A stretch of 50,337 nt of DNA from the NCBI GenBank assembly GCA_963745675.1, contig CAVUYM010000006.1:1-50337 (forward strand), in the 5' to 3' direction. The position numbers and the translations under genes are program-made. This stretch comes from JAUIIK01 sp963745675 (GTDB taxonomy: Bacteria; Chloroflexota; Chloroflexia; Thermomicrobiales; CFX8). Within the stretch, counting starts at the first letter, position 1. Each line of letters starts with the position of its first letter. Below the pieces are notes generated by a model that worked only from the letters and a program-made list of their open reading frames with translations, was not told the origin of the DNA and ran no database searches. This document shows, piece after piece, positions 25,416 through 34,155 of the stretch.

Positions 25416-25580
25416 CTAAAGCGCCGCCGAAAGAGCCGCGTCAGATGACTTTGGTCGGCGAATCAAGCCGATAGCGTAATGTCCAGGATTCGGATCATCG
25501 GTAGCAAAAAGCTCGGCCGCGGCACGCTTAAGCCGAATTTCCCGGGCGTAAGATCCCGATCGGCATCCCGATATATTGTC
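25416..25580 (-). pseudogene. Remnant of an unidentified coding sequence
   Basis: On the minus strand a frame of about 50 codons reads GSYAREIRLKRAAAELFATD, then a PNPGHYAIGLIRRP-like stretch, and ends SDAALSAAL before a TAG at 25,416-25,418. It has good codon-like composition and amphipathic helices but no start site, and stops interrupt the frame upstream. I do not recognise a family. It may be the 3' end of a lost gene or a small protein disrupted by sequencing errors. Confidence 0.3.
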
Positions 25581-25639
25581 AGAACGTCCGTGCCAGGACT
25601 GGCGCGCGCCTACTATTACTCGAAGACCTGCCGTTTCGG

Positions 25640-26477
25640 TTACGCCGTGTAGTCACCATTGTGGCGATAATTTTCGCGGTACTGTGCCGGGCGTCTTATC
25701 GATGTAGCGCCGGAAAGCTCGGGTGAAGTGACTCTGATCTGCGAAGCCCGCCTGGATCGCAAGCTCTGAAATGGAGATTTCGGATTCGATCAAGCGGCCT
25801 GCTGCCCAGTCCAGCCGCGCGTTTCTGGCAAATGCGCCCGGCGTGACGCCAAACTCGGCGCGAAAACGCCTGGCCAGATAGGCTGGATGCACACCGACCT
25901 CGTCCGCAATCTCTGCTACGGAGACGCGACGGTTGACGACATTCCCGGCGATCTCACGCGCTTCCATCAACCAGTCGGGAATATCGATAGTGTGTTTTTC
26001 AGTCGCACTGCGGGTGACGACCGAGAGAATTTCGCCGATGAGACCGTCAATTGCAAGGGTAGCCGCGTGGTCTGGATCACTCAGTTCACCAGCCAGACGG
26101 TGTCCCATCCAGCGCAATTGTTCGTCCTCTACCCTGCGCCAGCGCTCGAAAATCGTTCCGCACACTTCGAGGCGCTGGATGCTGAGTGGGTGTTCCGGTT
26201 CAATTTCGATTACGACGGCGCGACTGCCTGGTCCAAAGTGGTCGGTGTGCAGGATACCAGCCGGCATCGTGAAAGCGTCGTTCGCCGGAATCTCCACCGT
26301 CACGTCCGAGAACTGCTTGCGTATCTGGCCTTTTAGGACTATTCCGAGGCTTGGCCGCCGATGCCAGTGGGCCGGGCAAAAGTGATTCGGCCGAAACTCG
26401 ACTTCGCTTACCCGCGCGCCGGTCACGTGTAATCTACGCGACCATTCGCTACGGTAATTGACGGCTGTCGCTGCCAT
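25640..26477 (-). CDS. AraC-family transcriptional regulator
   Basis: The N-terminal half is cupin-like (FCPAHWHRRPSLGIVLKGQI, PANDAFTMPAGILHTDHFG) and would sense a small molecule. The C-terminal half has two helix-turn-helix units: VSVAEIADEVGVHPAYLARRF, and ISISELAIQAGFADQSHFTRAF with FRRYIDKTPG. That is the usual AraC layout. A frame change near 25,680 alters the last residues. In the other frame the familiar QYRENYR ending runs to a TAA at 25,640-25,642. It is divergent from the etf genes with a 280-base gap, so it may control them, but no operator was identified. Confidence 0.8.
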
Positions 26478-26760
26478 CTTCTAAAACTCCCCCAATGAGC
26501 CTTTTTGTCGTCTTTGAAAGTATCGCCATCGGATGCGGGGCGTGCCGGGACGCGGCAACAAAGTCTTCGCTAGTATCCCCGGGGTCCGAAGCATTTCTTA
26601 CTATTAACATACGGCTCGATTACAGCAATCGGACGTAACTCCAAAGATAGTCGTGTCGTCGGCGCTGCCGTCAGGTTGAATTCAATCGCTGCCTCTCCTA
26701 TGATGTTTCGCGGTCTGATCCCGATTCGTATGGAGATCGAAGCCAGCGTAAGGTTAGCCA

Positions 26761-27543
26761 ATGAATATTGTTGTTTGCGTGAAGCACGTCCCGAATCCTG
26801 ATCTCCCGATGATTGTCGATCCAGACTCAAGGCGGCTGGTTCGTAACCCGGCCGAATCCGTGCTCGACACGGCAGACGAATATGGCGTTGAGATTGGGTT
26901 GCAGCTGGCAGAGAGCCACGGCGGCGAAGTGACGGTACTGACGATGGGACCCGAGGCTGCCGACGACGCCCTGCGTCGTGCGCTCGCTATGGGTGCTCAC
27001 AACGCGGTGCATATCATCGACGACGCTCTTGCCGGTTCTGATGCTCTCGGTACCGCCCGCACTCTGGCGGCGGCTATTGGCACGCTTCAAGTCGACCTGG
27101 TCATCTGTGCCACAGAGAGCACAGATGCATACAGCGGCATGGTCTCCGGAGCGCTCGCAGAACTGCTCGATCTGCCGCAACTCACCTTTGCCCGCGAAAT
27201 TACCGTCGACGGTGACACAATCACGGTCAAGCGCGCGGTTGATAGCGGCGTTCAAACGCTTCAGGCAACTCTGCCCGCGTTACTCAGCGTCACGGCCAGT
27301 ATCGCGGAACCTCGCTATCCCACCTTCCGGGGGCTCATGCAGGCGAAACGCAAGCCAGTGGATACGAAGTCAGTTGACGATCTCGGGTTAGATCCTGCCT
27401 CCGTTGGTGAGGCCGGGGCTCAGGAACGCGTTACGAATGTCGCCAGACAAACCGTCGACAAAGTTGGCGTCAAAATCCATGACGATGGTGGAGACAGCGT
27501 CGAACAGATTGTCGCCTATCTGAAGCGCATCGAGATTATCTAG
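26761..27543 (+). CDS. etfB: Electron transfer flavoprotein, beta subunit
   Basis: The 260-residue protein begins MNIVVCVKHVPNP and continues with NPAESVLDTADEYGVEIGLQL, EVTVLTMGPEAADDALRRALAMG and DLVICATESTDAYSGMVSGALAELLDLPQLTFA. These are standard EtfB AMP-binding and subunit-contact regions. It accepts electrons from acyl-CoA dehydrogenases as a heterodimer with EtfA in the cytoplasm. It begins the etfB-etfA-small membrane protein-Fe-S oxidoreductase group. The start ATG is the conserved one. Confidence 0.95.
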   Translation: MNIVVCVKHVPNPDLPMIVDPDSRRLVRNPAESVLDTADEYGVEIGLQLAESHGGEVTVLTMGPEAADDALRRALAMGAHNAVHIIDDALAGSDALGTARTLAAAIGTLQVDLVICATESTDAYSGMVSGALAELLDLPQLTFAREITVDGDTITVKRAVDSGVQTLQATLPALLSVTASIAEPRYPTFRGLMQAKRKPVDTKSVDDLGLDPASVGEAGAQERVTNVARQTVDKVGVKIHDDGGDSVEQIVAYLKRIEII

Positions 27544-27602
27544 CTCAACAGCTATTGCCGCGTAGGTGCGGTTCGAACGAGAGACTACTAGAGGGAGAAT
27601 CG

Positions 27603-28568
27603 ATGGCTGATCGCCGGGTGTGGGTTTGGGTCGAGGTCGATCTCGATGGCCAACCACACAAACTGTCACTGGAATTACTGACCCTGGCTCGCACGATCGG
27701 GATAGCCGAAGCTGTCGTCTTGCATCCCGAAGCAGTGGGAACGGCTGCGTCGCTGGGTGACCACGGTGCGGCTATTGTGCACGCCGCAAGCGACGCGCGA
27801 TTTACGGGCTTCATCGTCGATCCCCATGTCGACACGCTAACTGCCATGCTGGCAGCCGACGCGCCGGACCTTATCCTGTTTCCGAGCATGTTTGCCGCTC
27901 GTGACATCCAGGCTCGTCTTGTTGGACGCATGAATGTGAGCGCCGTTTCGAACGCCACCAACGTTCGCTATGAGGGTGACAAGATTGTCGTCACCGCCCC
28001 CTATGGCGCGGAGACTATCGGCACGGTGACGCTCGACAATCAGGGTCCGCATCTCGTACAGATCCGTCCGAAGGCGTTCGCTGTTGAAGCAGTCGGTGGC
28101 AGCGCCGAGATTCGGGAAGTTACTGCTGTCATCGATGACGCGAAGTGTAGGGTCAAGTTGTTGGAGACGGTCGAGGAGATTTCTGAAGGACCGAATCTCG
28201 AAGAAGCCGAGATCATTGTGAGCGGTGGTCGTGGTTTAGGTTCGGCAGACAACTACGTCATTATTGAAGAACTCGCGTCACAGCTAGGCGGCGCGCCCGG
28301 CGCCAGCCGCGCCATCGTCGACGCCGGCTGGGTGCCATACAGCCAGCAAGTCGGGCAGACTGGCAAGGTTGTGAAGCCGACTCTGTACGTTGCCTGTGGA
28401 ATCTCGGGAGCTATCCAGCACCTCGTCGGCATGCAAGGTAGTGCCAACATCATCGCAGTAAACACAGACGAAGATGCGCCAATCTTTGACGTTGCCGACT
28501 TTGGCGTCGTTGGCGACGCGCTTCAGATCGTCCCAGCCTTGACGGCGCGGTTGCGGGAGGAAAGTTAG
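27603..28568 (+). CDS. etfA: Electron transfer flavoprotein, alpha subunit
   Basis: The 321-residue protein has the C-terminal FAD-binding domain: SGGRGLGSADNYVIIEELAS, SRAIVDAGWVPYSQQVGQTGK and YVACGISGAIQHLVGMQ, then NIIAVNTDEDAPIF with DFGVVGD near the end. The N-terminal domain is of the EtfB-like type. ATG 27,603 follows GAGGGAGAA, 59 bases after etfB. With EtfB it delivers electrons from acyl-CoA oxidation to the membrane quinone pool, via the Fe-S protein encoded two genes downstream. Confidence 0.95.
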   Translation: MADRRVWVWVEVDLDGQPHKLSLELLTLARTIGIAEAVVLHPEAVGTAASLGDHGAAIVHAASDARFTGFIVDPHVDTLTAMLAADAPDLILFPSMFAARDIQARLVGRMNVSAVSNATNVRYEGDKIVVTAPYGAETIGTVTLDNQGPHLVQIRPKAFAVEAVGGSAEIREVTAVIDDAKCRVKLLETVEEISEGPNLEEAEIIVSGGRGLGSADNYVIIEELASQLGGAPGASRAIVDAGWVPYSQQVGQTGKVVKPTLYVACGISGAIQHLVGMQGSANIIAVNTDEDAPIFDVADFGVVGDALQIVPALTARLREES

Positions 28569-28731
28569 AGAAGTTTGTAGATCGTAGTGGGTAGGTTGTA
28601 GGCAAAGCAGTATCTTAAAAGTCGTTGGAGTATTGCGTGCTAGCTGCTAGTTCGTACACGACATCTAGTCCCTGGATATCATTGCCGACCGGGATCGTTG
28701 GAATATAGCAAGGGTGAAGGCCGTTTAGCGT

Positions 28732-29169
28732 ATGACGACGATTCGCCGAAACTATCAGCTCATTGCCGCTATTGCGCTTGTGCTCGGCTTTGCACTCATT
28801 ACGATCGCCGAAATGCCGAGCATGCACTGGACGCGCGTGTTTGGCGCTACCGCTATTTCGCTGGGAGCCCTGGGACTTGGTATCTATATTGGTCTCTCCC
28901 GACCCGGACGCTACGCGGCTGCTCGCGCCCACCTCGCAAAAGCGAAGCAGCCGATTGGGCTGGTCATCCTGGCATTGCTATTTTTGCCGGCAGCTGCCGG
29001 TCTCGGTGCGGGAGTTATCGGCCTGTTCAACGATCCAGAAGGCACGGGCTGGGTCGTGGCGACTGGGGGAGCTCTGCTCTGCCTCATGCTTGTTGCGACT
29101 GTTGCGGCGTTCGTCGTTGGACTACTGGCATTGTCCGGAGCGGCTGCGGTCGATGGTGATGACGCGTAA
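28732..29169 (+). CDS. Hypothetical four-helix membrane protein
   Basis: The 145-residue protein has four hydrophobic segments, at about residues 10-26, 36-54, 74-95 and 104-135. Its last codon overlaps the first base of the next gene's ATG. This tight coupling to the Fe-S oxidoreductase gene implies a shared complex or assembly role in the membrane. I do not recognise a family. A 163-base gap after etfA precedes it. Confidence 0.65.
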   Translation: MTTIRRNYQLIAAIALVLGFALITIAEMPSMHWTRVFGATAISLGALGLGIYIGLSRPGRYAAARAHLAKAKQPIGLVILALLFLPAAAGLGAGVIGLFNDPEGTGWVVATGGALLCLMLVATVAAFVVGLLALSGAAAVDGDDA

Positions 29170-31259
29170 TGACTGAAACGCGTGAGATTCTCTGGAACGT
29201 CGACTCTCTACAAGTCCTGATACTCTATTTTCTGCTCGCGATCCCGGTCGCATTTCTTGCTTTTGGCGTTGCCCGTCGTGCCCAAATGTGGCTACGGGGC
29301 CAGCCCGACGAATCACGGCTTGGCTCATGGGCCGACCGCCTGATCGGGACGCTGGTCAAGAGCATCCTGCACGGGCGCATTGTCCGCAAGAACAAGATCT
29401 ATGCCGGGATCATGCATGCCAACATCTTCGGCGGCTTCATCATCTTGCTTATTGGGACGATCATCGTCCTGATCGAGGCGGACGTAACTGTTCCGATTTT
29501 CGGCTGGAGTTTCTATCAGGGAAATTTCTATCTGGCCTACAAGCTGGTCGTGAACCTTGGCGGGGTCATGTTGATCGTCGGCGTCATGATGGCCTTTGCG
29601 CGCCGGTATCTTATGAAGCCGCGCTATCAGGAAACCGGGCCGGACGATCAGCTCGTGCTCGTCTTCCTGCTCCTGCTGGCCGTTCAGGGCTTCATCGTTC
29701 AGGCACTGCGTCTGGCGGTTGAGGGGGATCCGTGGGGCCCATGGTCGTGGATCAGCTACCCGATGTCGTTGCCGCTGCGATCTCTGTCAACGAGTACGTT
29801 AGAGACCTTGCACACTTTGAACTGGATCGGGCACTTCGCCACGACCTATGTCTTCCTTGCCTACTGGGCCTATAGCAAGATGATCCACCCCTTCACGAGT
29901 CTCGCCAACGTCTTCTTTCGCCGCCTCAACGCTAAAGGCGAACTGGCCCGCATCCCGAACATAGAAGAAGCCGAAGTACTGGGCTACGGTAAATTGGACG
30001 ATTTCACCTGGGCTCACCTGATGAACGTCGACGCCTGCATGCACTGCGGGCGATGTTTGGAGTACTGCCCAACCTTCAATACCGGGAAAGCGCTCAAACC
30101 GCGTGATCTGATTCTCGAGCTTGCAAGCTATCAAGCAGAGCAGGGCGGAATCTGGTCAGGCGAATTGGGAGGCGATGTCAAGACGGCGCGCCACCGTTGG
30201 GGCAAGGGCGCGGAGCGCGAACTGATCGGTGAGGTCGTCACGCTCGATGAGATCTGGGACTGTACGACCTGTGGCGCGTGTATCGAGCATTGCCCGGTCT
30301 ATATCGACCATGTGCCAATCATCGTTGGGATGCGACAGCATCTCGTGCTTGAACGTGGCGAATTTCCGACGGAGATCACGTCGACTTTCAACAATCTGGA
30401 GCGTTTCGGTAGCCCCTACCCTCTCCCTCAGAGTCAACGCGACGACTGGACGAAACGGCTCGATCAGCCGCTCAGAGTCATCGGTGAACTCGAAGAGACT
30501 GACGAGGTCGAGTATCTCTTCTTCGTCGGCTGTCTCGGTTCTTTCGACGAACGTAATCAACGCACGACGCTGGCGTTCTGCAGAATTCTCCAGGCCGCCG
30601 GGGTCAATTTCGCCATTCTCGGCAAAGAAGAGACCTGCACCGGCGATCCCGCGAAACGCATTGGCAACGAATACCTGGCGCAGATGATGGCCGAGCAGAC
30701 GGTCGAGACGCTCAACACCTACTCGTTCAAGAAGATCGTTACTGCCTGCCCGCACTGTTTCAACGCAATCGCCAACGAGTTCCCACAGATAGGTGGGGAA
30801 TTCGAGGTGCTTCACCACAGCCAGCTCATCAACGACCTGATCGCGTCCGGTCGCGTCGCGCTCGATCCGGAGTCGGCGATGGCACGCGGCAAGGTGACCT
30901 ACCATGATCCGTGCTACCTCGGGCGCTATAACGGCGTCTATGACGCTCCGCGCGACGCGGTTTCGGCTATGCCCGGCGCTGAGCTTGTCGAGATGGGCCG
31001 CAATCGCAACCGATCCTTCTGCTGTGGTGGTGGTGGCGGTCGCATGTTCATGGAAGAAAATCGCGGCGAGCGGATCAATCGCGTCCGTGTGCAGGAAGCG
31101 ATCGACACCGGCGCCGAATTGCTCTGCGCCGCATGTCCTTTCTGCATGACGATGTTTGAAGACGGTATCCGCGGGGTGGGCGCTGATGACAGCTTCAAGG
31201 TGCTCGACCTGGCCGAGATAGTCGCTGGCTCGATGAAGACCGAGGTGGTGGAGAATTGA
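29169..31259 (+). CDS. Membrane Fe-S oxidoreductase, ETF:quinone oxidoreductase-like (FadF/HdrDE fusion type)
   Basis: The 696-residue protein fuses a nitrate-reductase-gamma-like membrane part (about residues 10-260, at least five helices, with histidines for heme b) to two [4Fe-4S] motifs. These are CMHCGRCLEYCP (about residue 289) and CTTCGACIEHCP (about residue 365). Two CCG domains of HdrB/HdrD type follow: CLGS and CPHC; HDPCYLGRYN, FCCGGGGG and CAACPFC. Proteins of this layout beside etfBA, such as Bacillus FadF and the Syntrophomonas DUF224 protein, oxidise ETF and reduce menaquinone. It follows the small membrane gene by overlap and precedes an acyl-CoA ligase. Confidence 0.9.
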   Translation: MTETREILWNVDSLQVLILYFLLAIPVAFLAFGVARRAQMWLRGQPDESRLGSWADRLIGTLVKSILHGRIVRKNKIYAGIMHANIFGGFIILLIGTIIVLIEADVTVPIFGWSFYQGNFYLAYKLVVNLGGVMLIVGVMMAFARRYLMKPRYQETGPDDQLVLVFLLLLAVQGFIVQALRLAVEGDPWGPWSWISYPMSLPLRSLSTSTLETLHTLNWIGHFATTYVFLAYWAYSKMIHPFTSLANVFFRRLNAKGELARIPNIEEAEVLGYGKLDDFTWAHLMNVDACMHCGRCLEYCPTFNTGKALKPRDLILELASYQAEQGGIWSGELGGDVKTARHRWGKGAERELIGEVVTLDEIWDCTTCGACIEHCPVYIDHVPIIVGMRQHLVLERGEFPTEITSTFNNLERFGSPYPLPQSQRDDWTKRLDQPLRVIGELEETDEVEYLFFVGCLGSFDERNQRTTLAFCRILQAAGVNFAILGKEETCTGDPAKRIGNEYLAQMMAEQTVETLNTYSFKKIVTACPHCFNAIANEFPQIGGEFEVLHHSQLINDLIASGRVALDPESAMARGKVTYHDPCYLGRYNGVYDAPRDAVSAMPGAELVEMGRNRNRSFCCGGGGGRMFMEENRGERINRVRVQEAIDTGAELLCAACPFCMTMFEDGIRGVGADDSFKVLDLAEIVAGSMKTEVVEN

Positions 31260-31313
31260 CGGACGTTCGGAGTGCTTCGATTCGGTTGAGGATGTTCGGG
31301 ATAATGTTGCCGG

Positions 31314-32795
31314 ATGGTGACTATTGTGAGTGACAATAGGAGTTCCGTTCTTGGCCGGTTCTACGAACTGGTAGATGAGCATCCTACCGAGATCGCGTTG
31401 ATCTACGCGCCCGAGCAGGGCGACGAGGTCGAGGTGAGCTGGGAAGCGTTCGACAAAGCATCTACTCAGATAGCCAGGATGTTCCAATCCGAGTTTGGCG
31501 TTGACGACAAATCTCTGGTGGTTGCCGCGACTCGAAATTCACATTGGCACTATTTCGTAACCTACGCTGCCTGGAAGCTCGGGGCACTAGCGATGCCGTT
31601 GCGGGCCGAGATGCCTGCCCGTGAACGGGATGAAATTCTTGAACTTGCGAATCCCGCGGTAGTTTATGCCGAGTGGGATGACGTTGCATTCCCTGTCCTG
31701 ACGCCCGAAGCACTTCAGCGCGCGAAAAAATATTCGGACGAACGCTTGCCCAACGTCTACCCGCATCCAGGCAAAGCGATCGCTTCAGGAGGTTCCACCG
31801 GACGCTCGAAGATCGTCGTTGATCGCACTTGGGATCCGAGCGTCTGGCGACGTACGCTGGGAATGGAAGAGAAGCAGGTTCAGCTGATGGCTGCGCCGCT
31901 TTACCACAACTCTCCAGCTCTCATAGGCAATAGTGGGCTGATGAAGGATCATACCCTGGTCATCATGCAGCGCTTTTCGCCGGAGCAAGCTGTCGATCTC
32001 ATCGAGCGCCATCGCGTCAGCTACGCCTATCTGCCGCCGATCATCCTTCAGCGGATTGCTCGTATGCCGGGGATCGACGAGCGTGATTTGTCGAGTATCG
32101 AAGCTTTCCATAGTTCGGCTGCCGTCTGCCCGGCATGGCTCAAGCGCTGGTGGATCAATCATATTGGCGCAGAGAAAGTCTGGGAAGTCTACGGGTCATC
32201 AGAAGGCGTTGGCGCGACGATCATCCGCGGCGACGAGTGGCTCGAACACCCCGGTAGCGTTGGACGTCCGGCTGCAAACACGAAGCTCCGAGTTCTCGAC
32301 GAGAACCAACGCGAAATGCCAGTCGGCGAAGTAGGCGAAATCTACATGTGGACGGAAACGGGACCGACGTTCGACTATGTAGGCGCGCCGCCGCTGAAGT
32401 CGACGCCGGATGGCTTCTACTCAATTGGCGATCTCGGTTCGGTGGATGGTGATGGCTACCTATATATAGCCGACCGTCGAACCGACATGATCGTTACCGG
32501 TGGCGCGAACGTCTATCCGGCGGAAGTGGAAGCGGCCCTGGGTGAACATCCCGCGGTCGCTGATGTTGTTGTTGTGGGGATCCCTGACGATGAGTGGGGT
32601 CGTCGCGTGCATGCGATTATTCAGCCGCGAGACTCGCACGACCTGCCTGCGCTGGATGACCTGAATGCGCATGTTCGCGAGCGCCTGGTCAATTACAAGG
32701 CCCCGAAAACCTACGAATTCCTGACGGAATTTCCACGCAACGAAGCGGGCAAAATCCGCCGCTCACAACTCGCGGCGGAACGAGAGCAGCAGTAA
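31314..32795 (+). CDS. AMP-binding acyl-CoA synthetase / fatty-acid-type CoA ligase
   Basis: The 493-residue enzyme belongs to the ANL superfamily. The phosphate loop is SGGSTGRSKI (about residues 157-166), the adenylation motif is EVYGSSEGVG (about 293), the hinge region is GFYSIGDLG, and the C-terminal catalytic lysine is in RNEAGKIRRSQL (about residue 479). It would activate a carboxylic acid as acyl-CoA in the cytoplasm. It lies 54 bases after the Fe-S oxidoreductase, so it belongs to the same beta-oxidation unit. It is somewhat short in its N-terminal region, like BaiB or short-chain/aryl ligases; the substrate is unknown. Confidence 0.85.
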   Translation: MVTIVSDNRSSVLGRFYELVDEHPTEIALIYAPEQGDEVEVSWEAFDKASTQIARMFQSEFGVDDKSLVVAATRNSHWHYFVTYAAWKLGALAMPLRAEMPARERDEILELANPAVVYAEWDDVAFPVLTPEALQRAKKYSDERLPNVYPHPGKAIASGGSTGRSKIVVDRTWDPSVWRRTLGMEEKQVQLMAAPLYHNSPALIGNSGLMKDHTLVIMQRFSPEQAVDLIERHRVSYAYLPPIILQRIARMPGIDERDLSSIEAFHSSAAVCPAWLKRWWINHIGAEKVWEVYGSSEGVGATIIRGDEWLEHPGSVGRPAANTKLRVLDENQREMPVGEVGEIYMWTETGPTFDYVGAPPLKSTPDGFYSIGDLGSVDGDGYLYIADRRTDMIVTGGANVYPAEVEAALGEHPAVADVVVVGIPDDEWGRRVHAIIQPRDSHDLPALDDLNAHVRERLVNYKAPKTYEFLTEFPRNEAGKIRRSQLAAEREQQ

Positions 32796-32915
32796 CGGCG
32801 GCAGTTCTCCAGCGAATACAGCCAATGGCAGCCAGAGGGCGGAGCGCAGAGAATAGATTGGCCCTCTCGAATACGCCCAGAAAGCGCTACGAGAGGGCCG
32901 AGGGGTCGATGGGGT

Positions 32916-33325
32916 TTATCCTGTGACGATACCAACCGTGCTAGCAGCTAGACCGGTCACTTGTCCGACCTCGGTGAGGTCGCCATGCGCGTCGATCGAG
33001 AAGATCGAGATTGAGTCAGTTCCACCATTGAGAACGTAGAGGTACTGACCATCTGCGCTGATCGTCGCGTCGATCGGTGAACTGCCCTCGCCGGTCAAGG
33101 CAGCTTTGCCATCTGCCGGGAGATTCTCGATTGTCGCGTCGATCAGGAAAGCCCGACCGTCAAAGCGGATGCCGAAGGCTGACACCGAGCCGCTGCCGGT
33201 GTTTGTTGTGTAAGCGCGCCGCCCATCGGGGCCGGTGACGACCCAGCAGGCCGCCGTTTCGGTACTAGGCACTGTGCCACTGATCAGGCGCAGCGAACCG
33301 TTTGCGTTGATTGCAAGCAATACGT
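32916..33325 (-). CDS. Lactonase-type beta-propeller protein, 5'-truncated at the join
   Basis: The visible 134-residue piece has two or more propeller repeats: AACWVVTGPDGRRAYTTNTG, SGSVSAFGI, and DATISADGQYLYVLNGGTDS with ISIFSIDAHGDLT. These are typical of YVTN/lactonase-like exported seven-bladed propellers. The frame is still open at about 33,325, where the sequence changes into an unrelated methyltransferase fragment, so the front of the gene is missing. It converges with the acyl-CoA ligase gene. It is the last feature of block 1. Confidence 0.75.
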
Positions 33326-33328
33326 AAT

Positions 33329-33769
33329 CTAGTCGAGGCGTGACAAGAACAGGGCGTCACCTATTGCTCCCCCTGGGGCGGCAATCTCCAACTGTTCTCG
33401 GATCGCGCTCCTCGGGTCCGGAAAGAAGTTCAGCGCGAGGCCTGACACGACCGCGTCGTAGCCAGCCTCTCGGCGGGGGAGGCCGCCAACGCCGGCAACT
33501 GAGAAGCTCACCCGAGGATCGCCGAGCAAGGAGCGCGCACAGTCGATGAACGGCGCCGAGGGGTCGCAGGCAGTGACGGTGCTGGGATCAGCCGTCTCCA
33601 GGATTGCGCTGGCCAGCGCACCGGTGCCCGTGCCCACGTCCAGCCAGTGTCGTCCGGAAGGGACACCGGTCCACTGGACGAATGCCCGCGCCAGCGGACG
33701 GCTCCAACGGCCCATGAAGCGCTCGTAGTGGTCACCTGCGTCCCAGCTATCACCCAGCGTTGCGGTCAC
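33329..33769 (-). CDS. SAM-dependent methyltransferase, 3'-truncated at the join
   Basis: The fragment starts MTATLGDSWDAGDHYERFMG and shows the class I SAM-binding motif LDVGTGTGALASAIL (about residues 43-57), then AVVSGLALNFFPDPR and APGG. A full-length enzyme of this group has about 250 residues, but here coding likeness ends near residue 135 at about 33,345. It meets the propeller fragment tail to head. The gene starts with GTG at 33,769 and is preceded on its own strand by an attC half-site, so it is probably a cassette gene from the inverted part of the array. Confidence 0.7.
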   Translation of the reverse strand: MTATLGDSWDAGDHYERFMGRWSRPLARAFVQWTGVPSGRHWLDVGTGTGALASAILETADPSTVTACDPSAPFIDCARSLLGDPRVSFSVAGVGGLPRREAGYDAVVSGLALNFFPDPRSAIREQLEIAAPGGAIGDALFLSRLD

Positions 33770-33811
33770 ACAGCTCCTCGGGCAGCGGTGGCTCGTAGCC
33801 GTTACAGCGCC

Positions 33812-33870
33812 ATCTAATGTCTTTGGGGCTAAGCTGCGCGAGCAAGATGCACGGCCGGGGCCGTGAGCTG
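33812..33870 (-). repeat. Truncated attC half-site, reversed orientation
   Basis: Read on the minus strand this stretch gives CGGCCCCGGC, then GCATCTTGCTCGCGCAG and CCAAAGACATTAGA. It aligns almost base for base with the right half of the attC at 43,323-43,430 (GCATCTTGCTCGCGCAG and CCAAAGACCGTTAGG). The left half is lost where the IS110-like sequence begins (about 33,870). It is opposite in orientation to all other attC sites in the window. Confidence 0.7.
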
Positions 33871-34091
33871 ATCCTATAAAGCGAGTTGGCCCCGCTGGGT
33901 GCGACGGCCTACCCTGTGCTGCAACAACGAATCGCGGCCTTCACACCCAGGAGGCCAACCATGAACGTCGCAGGAATCGACGGCCACGCGCGGTATCTGG
34001 TCGTCACCGTGCTCAGCAACAGGGCGAAGATGCTGCACGCCCCTGTGCGCATCAAGAACACCGAGGCCTATCGCCTCGTGGTGAAGTAGCA
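33870..34091 (+). mobile_element. IS110-family remnant with transposase N-terminal fragment
   Basis: A 42-residue frame at 33,961-34,089 starts behind CCCAGGAGG with MNVAGIDGHARYLVVTVLSN. This is the start of the DEDD-type transposase of IS110/IS1111 elements, which opens with GIDxHxxxLxV and holds the first catalytic aspartate. The frame stops at VVK, where the original would continue. The upstream non-coding part belongs to the same remnant and abuts the broken attC. The insertion probably truncated the attC site and then decayed. Confidence 0.6.
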
Positions 34092-34155
34092 TCCTTCTTC
34101 TGCACCCTTAAGTGAGCCGAACCACCAATTGGTGTCCTTCAACGGTCGGGGAGTC

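Noticed and set aside
29169..31259. True heterodisulfide reductase or glycolate oxidase GlcF
   Set aside because: The CCG domains are shared, but the fused N-terminal cytochrome-like membrane part and the etfBA neighbours fit an ETF:quinone oxidoreductase better.
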